Source: Gordionus sp. m RMFG-2023 (lineage: Eukaryota; Nematomorpha; Gordioida; Chordodea; Parachordodidae). From it: 64,000 bases of DNA. The DNA lies in contig NC_088776.1 of NCBI RefSeq assembly GCF_954871325.1, positions 26,212,508 to 26,276,507 on the forward strand. Direction: 5' to 3'. Positions within the stretch are counted from its first letter, which is position 1. The number at the start of each line of letters is the position of its first letter. The position numbers were made by a program, and so were the translations under genes. Shown piece after piece: positions 13,701 to 25,700 of this stretch. Below the pieces are notes generated by a model. The model was not told the DNA's origin and did no database searches. It was given only the letters and a program-made list of their open reading frames with translations.

Positions 13701-16700
13701 AAATGAATTCCATCTTTGATAAATAAACTTCCATTTCACACTCTTTCTCCATTTGAAACTGCGCCATGTCGTAATTATGTAATAATCTAATATCGTAGTT
13801 ATGTAATAATCTAATATTTTATTTCAATCATGTTATTATCTGTTATTTCTCTCCTTTTATATAAAATACATTTATTTATTTATTTTTATAACATTAATTT
13901 AATTGAATACAATATATCATTTTATTATGCCTTGAAGGTATTCTATTACAGTAAGAGTAGTACCAAAAAGGCTATCAATTGTTAAATTGAGTCTTTTTAC
14001 TCTCTATTGTAAATACACATTTAGGCCTTTTTAGTTTTTGTGCTTAAAAAATTTAATAATATCATACATTTTATATATAAATATACTAAACTATTGTTAT
14101 AGAATTATAAACATAATATATTTGCAAAAATTGCAACTTACATAATTAAGTTTTTCTTTGTTTTTATCATATATAAATGAAAACATTTTCCAGACCTCAG
14201 ATTTGCCATTGGCATTTTCCCTTACTTTATATTCATTGCTCTTAATCTTTTCACCAATTTTTTTTAATTTGGCATCCATTGAAATAATTTTTTTAATATG
14301 AAAATATGAGGCTATTTATTTAAATAGATATTAGTAAAATATAATTTTAATGTATGTAATAATATCGTAACTATGCAATGCAATATACTAAAATATAATC
14401 ACATAAAATAGTTTGATAAGGTTGTTATGTAAATTATAAAATAATAATTGAAAATAACATGTTATTCTGAATGATATTTTAATGTCATAAATAAAAAAGA
14501 TATGGTTATATAATTGACATTACTAATTATAATGATTATTTAGGATATTTTACTAATATTTATATCTCGGGTCGGGTCGGACAGCTCTTACAACCCGGCC
14601 AGAAAAATATTTTTTAATGTCCGAGCCCGACCCGAGCCGGACAGCCTGCGCAGTTCTCTAAACGGGGGTTTATCTTAAAACAATCATAAAGAAAAGTATT
14701 AATTAATCTTAAAAGATATCAAATATTCGTCGGTCTAGAATTGGAGTGCTCCACTTGAGCAAATGTTTAAAATGAGTTAACATAAAGTTTAAAATAAAAT
14801 ATAGGAAAAAGTTATTGATCAATTTTGACAATAACTTTGGCCAAAATTAATATTTTTTTAATCTAGTTTTTATTTTTATATATATTGGGAATAAATAAGT
14901 TATTATCCGCCTCTAACTCAAAAATTTTGAATGTTTAAAAATGAGAAAATCAACATTAAAGTTTAAAATAAAATATAGGAAAAAGTTATTGATCAATTTC
15001 GACAATAACTATGGAAAAATTAATATTTTTTAATCTAGTTTTTATTTATATATATTAGGAATAAATAAGGTATTATCCACTTCTAACTCAAAATTTTTAA
15101 AAATGTCGAGTGGAGCGCTCCAATTCTAGACCGACGATATTATACTGTACAATATTAATGCAAATTTAATGGTATATTATAGATAAAAAACCTAAAAATG
15201 ATTCCAAGAGGTCGGCCTTATCCTTGGTAGTCAAATCTATGGGTTGAATGTTCGAAATGACAAATCTATGCAAGGCTAAATCGTTGCAAACTTCACATTG
15301 AGTTTGATTGTTGACTAAACAACTCCGTAATAACTAATTATCATTCCAATATACATCAAATAAAACAAAGATTTGTTGAATCATTTTACTTATTATGTTA
15401 AACCCAATAGAGTTTTCAAAGCTAAGCTTGTTTTATATTCTTTTATAATACATATAGAAGAGTTATTGATGCGCAATTTAAGAAATTTCATGTACAGTAA
15501 AACTTTTCTATAGATAACTCGGATATAGTTAATTTTCGTTCTTGTTAATAAAATTAAAGTCCGGCTAGAAGCCTATTTGACCGAATGTTAAATTTTTGTT
15601 TTTAGTTAATTTTTTATATTTAATTCTTCGCTACAGTTAACTAAGTTATGTTATAGTGTTGTTAATTGGTTGGTTGTGTAAACCCCAGACCGGGGGTTTG
15701 GGTCTAAAAACGAGTAAATCAGCTCTGAGCACGAACCCCGAGCTCAGACCCGGAGCAAAAACCGACCTATAGTTATTTTTTGTTGAACTTAGGAAAGTAT
15801 ATATGTTCATTATATATATCAATCGAGAGCTAATCAAAAAATCTATTCATTAGGACAAGCGTTTCTTCTGGATGGGCTAATCTAAGGCTTGGGGGGTCAG
15901 GAATATTTCTATCAACATAAGATAATAATATGGGTATCAAATAAAAGGTGTTTTAATTATATCTTGACTGTAATCATAATTATTATTCTAAGTGGGCGGT
16001 CCTAGGTCTTGAGGGGTCAGGAATATCTTTAACAATCCAAAATATTTATACAGGCGTCAAGTAAAAGTTAATTTAATTATACTTCAATTGTAATTATAAT
16101 TTTAAGTGGATGGGTCTAGGTCTTTGCAATATGAGTAGTGATGTTAATCGACTAAATAGTTATTGAAAAATTATTAAATTTGGATATCGGGGCCATTCAT
16201 AACATGAAATATCTAAAAGTTTTATAATACAAATAATGGAAGAAGAAAATAGAAAAAAAATATATAACCTAAAAAATAAGGGAATGGTTTAATTTTTTTA
16301 AAATATTTATATTTATATTAAATAAAAATTGAATTATTAAAATGGAATATACAAAATAAAAAATTTATTTTCTTTTTCTTTTAATAATTTGCAATTTTTT
16401 TAAAAAAATATGAAACAAAATAACAAGGAAGAAAAAGTAAAATAAAAAGAAAAGTAAATAATATATAAATATAAAATTTAAAAAAATCGTCTGGGTTTAA
16501 AAAATAAATAATAATTATTTTCACTCTTTACACTTCTTATTTTTTTTCTCGCTTTTAAATATATTAAAAATACAGCTAGATATTGATATCTTGTTTGAGG
16601 AGATTATTAAACTCTCTATTTTTTGATTCTCCAAAATATAAAGTCTAAAATAAAAGCATTGGAGAAATGGGTATAATTTTTTCGTAATAATCCCCACGCT

Positions 16701-19700
16701 TAAAAATATTCTAACATGTATTCTCTTTGAAAAATATTACAAAATCTTTGTTATAATATATATAAAGTATTTAAGAATTAATTTTTTTTTTTTTGGGGGG
16801 GGGGGGGGGTTAACTAAGCCATTTTTCATAATTCTCCCTCAAAATAAAAATTTTCATAAAATTTCTCCCGGAGTTTTCTTTAAAAGTCAAAAAAAAATCT
16901 TTTCCTCTTCATGACTTCTAAATATCTTACAATGCATTAAAAAATTATATTTTTTTAAACTATCACAATTTGTTCTCTTGTGATTTATTATAAGTTGTTT
17001 TGTTTATCCCATTCAAATTATTTTTTCTGAAATTCACACTTTTAATTTAAAATAACATATTTATGTATTATTTCCCAAATTTTACATATTTCTAAATAAT
17101 AAATCATTTATTATTATAAATCCAAATATTCATAAAACTTTTTTTATGTTTAACAAGAAAATAAATAAATTCTATTCTCCGAGTCTGTGCTAAGGGTTCG
17201 TGCTCAGAGCAAACCTGTTGGGTCGTAAATATTACAACCAAGCAAATTAACAACACTAGCTATGTACTTTACATATCTTATAATGTTTTGTTATAGTTAT
17301 CAATTTATTTTATTTAAAAATTGTTTTTATTTTTAACTATTGACATATTATTCTAAATTTTAAATTAAAAATAAGATAATGAATATTTTACAAGATTTAT
17401 ATATAGTAAATAAAGTTAGTCATCAGATATAGTTAATAAAGTTAACTATATCATGTAATAGGATAAAGTTAAATTTCAATATAGTTAATTAAATAGACAA
17501 GAAAGGCTCACATAAGAAAATTCAGGCATTTTTTGTATTAAAAAACTATATTGTTAAAAATGAGGATAACTTACAGATAAATGGCCTTCATGGTGGTAAG
17601 GGAAATGCTTGTAGAGATACTCGGAAGTTATGAGCTGTAATATTGTATCACCCAAAAATTCAAGTCGTTGATTGTGTCCCCTATATTAATGTTTAAATTA
17701 TTCGAAGGAAATAACTATTCAAATGGAAACTGTTATAAAGCAAAAAAAAACTGAAAAAAGTGAAAAAGAGATGTTTTGTCTTATGCTTTAATGTCATCAA
17801 ATTTTAGAAATCAACTTCTCATTTTCTGCCATCGAAAAAGCAGGTCCTTAAAAAAAAGAAATATGCCGGCCTCACCATAACAGTGTTTATACCGATCTTT
17901 ACCAATACCTTAAGCAGGTTGGGAAGTGAGACCCTCAATTTTATTAAAACCATAGGGAAAAATGAAAGAGATCACTGAGGACCCCAATGAAGCATTTAAC
18001 CTTAGCCAACAGATTTCTCTCGAAAGCATTCACTCTTCTCTAGGGTGATATGCTTTTTAAATATTTAGTCCTTTTTAATGTTTTTCTATAAAAATATATA
18101 TTTTTTAAATATAATTTTTACTATTTCCTTTTTTGTTTATTTTAAAAAATATTTTTAATTTGATATTGTTCGTATTTGTATTAATTTTATTAAATTGAAA
18201 CCGCTTTTATTAAAAATAAAAAATTTACCAAATATTTATCCTGTATTTAAAAAAAATGGGATTATTAATAACATCACTTGCTTTGGTATAAGTTTCTAAA
18301 TTAGTTTTCTAAAAACTTGCCTCACTTCTCTATGGTTTCTTTATTGTCATTCGCAAAACTGATTGAGGAATTAGTCAGTAATAGTCCCCAAAATCCTACC
18401 TTCAGCCTCCCGTGGAGAGGGAATGGTAACGTATTTTGGCGGCTAATGGAGGTCTAAAAGGTTCCCTGTGGTCAGTCTAGAATAGGAACACTGTCTCCTC
18501 GACGGGGTGAAAGCACTGAAAGGGTTTATGTCAGGAAGGACATCCGATTGTAAAAACTTTGTTACAAAATTTCCTAATGATTACAACAAAGCATGGGCAG
18601 GGTACAGCTCAAAGTATCCCGTGGGTCTCCTCATCCGCCTAGGACAAAAAGAAGGAGGGAAAACCTGGTGGAACCACGATTCGTGAAAATGATATGACAG
18701 CTATAAACGACCTTCTTCTCCGTTTTATGGCGATTTCCAGGTTTACCCGGGTAGTCCAGTTTTCCCTCTGATTTTTCTTTTCCATTTTTGACGGTCCTGA
18801 GCATCAATACTTGTAAGATTCATGCTTCTCATATCTGCCGCTATCACATTTGTCCATGTCATCTTGGGTCTTCCTCTAAGTCTTGATCCTCCTACTTCTA
18901 TCATTGTGCATCTCTTTACCCAGTCATCTCTTGTCATACGTTCCACATGCCCAAACCATCTTAGTCAATTTCGTCGCAATACCATACCAATCATTTCTAT
19001 ACCTAATCTTGCTCGCAATTCCTTGCTAGTTTTTCTCTATCTCAGAGATACCCCACACATCCATCTAACCATCCTCACCTCTGTTCTTTCTAATTTGGCT
19101 TCGTGAGTCGCTTTCATTGCCCATGTTTCACCGCCATAAACTAAACAACTTCTCACACAGCTTACGTAGACTTTCCCCTTTAACTTCAGAGAAACTTTTT
19201 TATTTGTAAGAATAGACGACATCTCTCTGAACTTCTTCCAAGCTTGTCTGATCCTTGCAACAACGGCAGAATCTACACCACCATCTGCGTTTAGCATATC
19301 ACCTAAATAACAAAACTTATCCACTTTTTCTAGGGTTAACCCATTGCCAATATCCAGACCACCATTTTTTAGGTTATCATTATTATGTATCCCTTTTATG
19401 CATGTTCTACAAATAAAGGTCATTCTTTCTAACATCAGACTGCCTTTTTTCCCGCTACATCTTTTATGTAACCATTTCTGGCATCTGGTGCATTGGATAG
19501 AATTTCTAGCAACTCCTTTCCCACATACACCACAAGGCCACTTACCTTCCTCCATCTTTAGATTTTCCCTACCAATCACCTTTGTTTTTGATGCATTCAT
19601 TTTCAGGCCCTTTGCTTCCATAGTCATTTTCCAATTACTAACTTTATCCCTCAATTCTCCCTCACTGTTTGTTATTAATACAAGATCATCTGCATATAAT

Positions 19701-22700
19701 ATCTCCCAGGGAAGTCCTTCACGCATTTCTCTAGCCACCACATCCATTACTAAGATAAATAATAATGGACTCAGCACGGATCCTTGATGAAGTCCTACCT
19801 TCACCTCAAAGCTGTCACTATCACCATAATCCGTCCGTATTGCTGTTTGTGCTCCAACATACATTGCCATCACTGCGGTAACCAACCATTCCTCCACACC
19901 TGATTTTCTCAAGGCCCATCTAGTAATCTCACGCGGCACCCTATCAAATGCTTTCTCCAAATCAACAAACGCATAATAGAGTTTCTTTTCCTTCGCAAGA
20001 TACTTCTCCTGAATTTGTCTCACCACAAAAATTGCATCTGTTGTGCCTTTTCCCGATGTAAAACCAAACTGCATTTCATCAATTTAATTTGTTCCCTTAA
20101 CCGCTTCTCTAACACTCTCTCAAATACTTTCATTGCATGTTCCAAGAATTTAATAGCTCTGTAAGACCCGCAATCTAAAGGATCACCTTTCCCCTTGTAT
20201 ACTGGGATAATTATACTTCTTCGCCAGTCCTCGGGAATAGTACTTTCTGTGACAATTTGATTAGCTAAATTCATTAACTATTCAATCCCTAAATCATCAG
20301 AACCTTTAAACATCTCTGATACCACCATCGTTAAACCCGATGCCACTGCTCTCTTTATCTCGTCCTTGCTAAATTTACACCCTGGACCTTCTACCTTTGC
20401 ACAACTAATATTATTATCCCATTCATTTACTTCATTCAAAAGTCCTTTCATGTAAATCTTCCAGGTGTTCTTAACCCGTTACTGGTTAACGGTGCATATA
20501 TGCACCACCTCCTATATACCTTATTTTAACATAGTAGTTTTTATTTTAAAAAATAATAAAAAAGATTTTTATATAGTTCAGACATTGTACTTCAAAACTG
20601 GAAAAGAAAAATATGAAAAAAATATTTTTTTATGTCCCTAAGAAACCCTCAAACTTTGCGAATTTATGAGGTCTAAAATGCAAAATTTTCTAAGTGATCT
20701 CACAAGCATATTATAAAATTATTTCGATGAAAACTAGTGTGTATATATTCTTTATAGATATATCAATATTTATCAATCATTTTTGAATTTTTAAATAATT
20801 AAAATTTTTATAGATAACCACATAAAGTTGACTGGTGCATATATGCACCGTTAACCATCTAGCAGTATAAATTATTTAAAAAAATTCAAACAAATGAAAT
20901 TTAACATAATGAATTATAATTTTTTATATTATACTTAAAACCACTACCATCACTAAGGTGGTGGGAGGAGGGGTGGGTGGCTCGAGCCCCCTAAGAATTT
21001 TTTTTAAAAAATTTTATACCCAAAAATAGACCTTTTGAAAATAATTAAAAAAAAATTTTTAGCCCCCTGAGATTAAATCGAATAATATATTGTTCCTATT
21101 ATAATTTTTTATCCCGATCAAATTATATGAAATTATTAGGTTCATAAATATTCAAAAGTTTAAAATTATTTTTAGCCTCTTCCTTTCTGAAGATTTTATT
21201 TTATTTATATAAAATATTATGCACCTGTTTTGTCAATTCAATCAAAATTATCAAAATAATAGATGACTAATAAAAAAATCAAGATTCTACGAAAATAATT
21301 TGTCTAGATATTTAATTTTTAATAAATTTTTTTAATGAAACGTTTTCTAACAATTGAACAAGCGCTTGCTCAACTTTTTGAAGAGGAACCAATTGAAGAA
21401 AGAGATATGGTTATAATTCCGCCAAACCCCTCTGCAGTTAGTGATGAAGAAGATTTCGATGAAAATGACTTAACAAATGTCGGAGTTTTGCCTTCAGATA
21501 CAGCTGGAGAATTGGAGATTCATAATTCAGTTGATGACGACCTTCCAGAACCATATTCTACAAGAAGCTATTCTCGAATTTCTCACAATTTAAAATGGAG
21601 AAGAAAAACGGATGCAATATATTCTTCAAGCCCTTTCGATGGAGAAAAGGAAGATGTAATAAAACTTGAAAATGATTTACATGGTAAAAGTCCATCAGAT
21701 ATATTTTCTTTAATTTCGACAAAGATTTATATTCCCTAATTGTAGAACAAAGTAATATTTATGTAAACAAATGAATAGACCTAACATATGCATAACCATC
21801 CAAGATATTCAGAGATTTATTGGAATTCTATTATTTACTGGATATCATTCTCTCCCACAAGAAAGAATGTACTGGTCTAATGATAGCGATATTTCTATTC
21901 CAATAATCCGGGATAAAATGACCCAATTACAATTTCGAAATTTGAAATATAATATCCATTTGGCAAACAATACTAAAATAGATATACATGATAGATTTTA
22001 TAAAGTTAGGCCTTATATTAATATATTGAATAATAAATTTCAGCAATTTGGAATTTTCAAACATCATTTATCAATAGATGAACAGATGATACCATATCGA
22101 GGAAGACATTCTTGCAAAATGTTCATAAAAGGAAAACCAATTAGATTTGGATACAAGTCTTGGATATTGGCTTCTTCCGACGGTTACGTATTCTCATTTG
22201 ATATATATCAAGGAAAAAGCGAAAATAAATATGAATATGGATTAGGTGGAAATGTAATCATAAAATTATTAAAGGCATTGCAAAAACCAAATTATCATAA
22301 AATATATTTTGATAATTTCTTTACATCATTTAAACTCTTGTCATACTTAAAACAAATGGGATATTTTGCAACTGGAACTGTGAGGGACAATAGAATAGAG
22401 CATTGCCCAGTTGAATTTATAAAGGTTGTAGCAAAAAAAGATAGAGGATATTATGATTATAGGTTTGAAAAATTAAACGAAATATTTGTAGTTCGTTGGA
22501 ATGATAATTCGATGGTGACCGTTGCATCGACATGCCACACTATCTCTTTGCTTTCTAATGTTTCAAGGTATTCTAAGAAAATATCTTCTAAAATAAAAAT
22601 TCCTCAGCCAAATATGGTAACTGCTTATAACAAACACATGGGTGGAGTTGATCTATGTGATAATCTAATATCTACATATAGAATAAAAATAAGAGGAAAA

Positions 22701-25700
22701 AAATGGTGGTGGCCAATATTCACCAATTTTATTGATGTAGCTTTGGTAAATTCATGGAAAATCTGGAAATTCGTGAATCGAGATGACAAGAAGAGTTTGC
22801 TTGCATTTAGACGAGAAGTTACTAACTACCTCCTTCGAACGCCAGTAAAAATTGAAAAAATTACAAGTACAGGTCACGCCAGCCAGTTTGCATTACAGTG
22901 TGAAAACCCTATTGATTCATCTGGACATTATTTATCCAAAATTATAGATGGAAAAAGACGAAGATGCAGATATTGCCATACGCACTCAAGATATATGTGT
23001 CAAACATGTCAAATCGCACTCCATATTAAGTGTTTCAAGGATTTTCATAATATATAAACATTTTCTCGTTTTTATTATAAATTACAAAAAAAGAATAAAG
23101 ATATTTGTTGTTTTTTGATCTTATAGTATTTTATATAATTTTTATCTTTTTTAACCTCTTAATGGTTAACGGTGCATATATGCACCAGGCTAAATTTTCT
23201 ATTTAGGATTATTTTTTTTGGCTGATTTTTTTAGAATATCATATTTGAGCATTAATCAATATAATTTGAAAAAATTGAGCATTTTTATCCACTAGAAAAA
23301 TCTTGACCATTAATGGGTTAATACCACTACCATCAATCGCCATTTTTCCTTCCATATTTTTCAAACACTTTACACCTATCACATCCTGCCTTTTTTTTGA
23401 CATCTGTTTTGCCATTCGAACCATATTTCCAATTCCATCAGCGCATTCCATTTCTTTAGCAAACTCGTGTCTTTTTTCTTCTTGAGCCTTCGCTATTAAT
23501 TTCTTAGCATTTCTTTTAGCCATCTTGTAAATATCATTATCACTATTTTCTTTGCTATTATACCATACTTTGAAACACCTCCGTTTCTCATCCATGGCTT
23601 TCGCTACCTCCGGGTTCCACCACCAAGTCTCCTTATGTCTAGGCGGCCCTTTTGTCCATCCACATACCTCCTCAGTTGTCATTACCCAGGCTTTCTTCAT
23701 GGCTTCCCACTTGTCATTCACCCCAGATGCTTGTGCTACCTCCGCCTCCCTAATCGCCAATGCCATATTGAATTGAAGTCTAGCACTCTCCTCCTTCAAT
23801 TTCCAAACCTTCAGCCTAGGGACAAACTTTCTCTTAGTGACCCTGGCACCTTTAAGAGTGAGATCTCCTACAACTAGTCGATGCTGATTTATATATTCCT
23901 CTCCCGGAATCACTTTCACATTTTTTACTATACATTGATCACATCTCCTTAATAACAAGTAATCCACTGCACTTTTGGTACTACCCGACTTATAAGTCAC
24001 CAGCTTCTCTGATTCTTTCTTAAACATTGTATTACAGACAATCATATCCATAGCATCACTAAAATCCAAAATCCTCTCTCCTTCCAAATTTCTCATGCCG
24101 TAACTGAACCCTCCATGTACTCCTTCATAACCCTCACTACTCGCTCCCACATGTCCATTCAGATTACCAGCCAGGATAATCCCCTCTTCATTTGCCAGTC
24201 TCGATGTCACCCCCAATAGACTGTCCCAAAATATATCTTTCTCTTCTTCACTTCTTCCAACCTGAAGAACATATGCCGAGATAATATTATATAGCTTTCT
24301 ACCAAAAATCATCTTGATAACCATTATCTGGTTGTCTAGCCTTCTCACTTCGACTACTTTTTCTACCAATTTCTCCGCAACCAATACCCCAACTCCAGCC
24401 TTACCATCATTACCTCCTTGCCAAAAGAATTTATACTTTTCGCTAGTCTTGCCAATCATTCTGGTCCCATTTCCTTTCCATCTAGTCTCCTGTATGCAGC
24501 ACACATCTATATGCCTTCTGTGCAATACATCGACGACTTCTCCCGCTCTTCCCGTCATACTCCCAACATTCCATGTCGCGACCCTAACTCGATCACCCGT
24601 AAACTGGTTTCTCCACATTTTATCAGGTCGTTTATGGCGTCATAAGTTTCATTTTCATGAATAGTGGTTCCACCAGGTTTCCCATCCTTCTTTTTGTCGT
24701 AGGCGGATGAGGAGGCCCACGGGGTACTTAGAGCTGTACCCCGCTCATGCTTTGTTGTAACCATAGGGAAATTTTGTAGCAAGGTTTTTACAATCGGATG
24801 ACCTTCCTGACATCAACCTCTATAAGTGGTTTTTACACCCCGTCGAGGAGACGGTGATCGTGATCCTATTCTAGACCCAGATCACAGGGAACCTTTTAGA
24901 CCTCCATTAGCCGCCAAAAGACGTTGACATTCCCCCGCCAAGATGAGGCTGAAGGTAGGATTTTGGGAGAGAGGTAGGATTTTGGATGAAAAAAGGGAAG
25001 GCATCAGGTTTAACGATGGTGGTATCAGAGATGTTTAAAGGTTCTGATGATTTAGGGATTGAATGGTTAATGAATTTAACCAATCAAATTGTCACAGAAG
25101 GTACTATTCCCGAGGACTGGTGAAGAAGTATAATTATCTCAGTATACAAGGGGAAAGGTGATCCTTTAGATTGCGGGTCTTACAGAGCTATTAAACTCTT
25201 TGGTGTTAGAGAAGCGGTTAAGGGAACAAATTAAAATTGATGAAATGCAGTTTGGTTTTACATCGGGAAAAGGCACGACAGATGCAATTTTTGTGGTGAG
25301 ACAAATTCAGGAGAAGTATCTTGCGAAGGAAAAGAAACTCTATTATGCGTTTGTTGATTTGGAGAAAGCATAAAACGGAGAAGAAGCTATAAACGACCTA
25401 ATAATAAGTGGAGAAATAAATTTACGGAGGATGGAACGTTGGGGGGATGACAGGAAGAGCGGGCGAAGTGGACGATGTATTGCATAGAAGGCATATAGAA
25501 GTGTGATGCATACAAGAGACCAGATGGAAAGTTAATGGCGCAAGAACAATTTGCAGGACAAGTGAAAAGTACTTTTCTGGCAAGGAAGTAATGATGGTAA
25601 GGCTGGGGTTGGGGTTTCGGTTACAGAGAAATGGGTGGACAAAGTAATCGAAGTAAGAAGGCTAGATAATCAGATAATGATTATCAAGATGATTTTTAGT

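Larger units (their letters stand above)
5938..13950 (-). mobile_element. Ty3/Gypsy LTR retrotransposon fossil, split by a DNA transposon
   Basis: Read on the minus strand. Short direct repeats of about 150 bp at roughly 5938-6093 and 13802-13950 look like the LTRs, both finishing CTATTACA on the plus strand; their inner limits are not exact. Parts in order: gag remnant about 13470-13770, aspartic protease about 12950-13160 with a DTG motif, reverse transcriptase about 7860-8450, RNase H about 7340-7640, integrase with zinc finger and core about 6400-6950, C-terminal tail to about 6100. A 4.15 kb DNA transposon (8701-12853) separates the protease from the polymerase. It is broken, with at least half a dozen breaks in the coding part. 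The LTRs are still similar, so it is of intermediate age, older than its insert. Confidence 0.85.
5158..14660 (-). mobile_element. hAT-like element carrying nested insertions
   Basis: Left end TAGAGGTCTGCAAAG and, read inward from the right, TAGAGAACTGCGCAGG. Both subterminal regions carry the CCCGAGCCCGACCCGAG core also seen at 48.5-51.8 kb. Flanking octamers GGCGGGGA and AACGGGGG match at 5 of 8 positions, all differences being transitions, so the duplication is plausible but not proven. A BED-finger-like segment lies near the right end on the minus strand (see 14097-14279). The interior is occupied by a Gypsy fossil, which holds a further DNA transposon. The insertion sits in a Drosha intron, in the same orientation as the gene. 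Confidence 0.65.
20475..23317 (+). mobile_element. piggyBac transposon inserted in the LINE
   Basis: 2.84 kb flanked by TTAA on both sides (20471-20474, 23318-23321). Ends CCCGTTACTGG and, from the right, CCCATTAATGG are the piggyBac-type CCC-start inverted repeats. A palindromic box GGTGCATATATGCACC occurs near both ends, at about 20490, 20825 and 23172, in two orientations. It carries one transposase gene. Its removal rejoins the LINE frame at AIDGSGI, so the target history is clear. Confidence 0.95.
18716..24965 (-). mobile_element. RTE-like LINE, near full length, split by piggyBac
   Basis: Minus-strand non-LTR retrotransposon, about 3.4 kb after removing the piggyBac insert at 20475-23317. 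It has a 5' region (24619-24965), an APE-type endonuclease (down to 23322), reverse transcriptase (20470-19037) with a cysteine-rich finger after the catalytic core, and a C-terminal tail to 18743. The endonuclease is of the type annotated as craniofacial development protein 2-like, which in my knowledge belongs to RTE-related LINEs. Related copies lie at 18395, 24972, 25376 and 51823. Several frame breaks, so inactive, but fairly young. Confidence 0.85.

Noticed and set aside
23303-24664. Plus-strand open frames opposite the LINE endonuclease
   Set aside because: They are antisense shadows of a well-recognised endonuclease frame and have no family resemblance of their own.
18395-24965. Twin-priming 5' inversion of one LINE insertion
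   Set aside because: In twin priming the inverted part sits at the 5' side of the insertion; here the inverted 5' segment adjoins the 3' end of the minus-strand copy.
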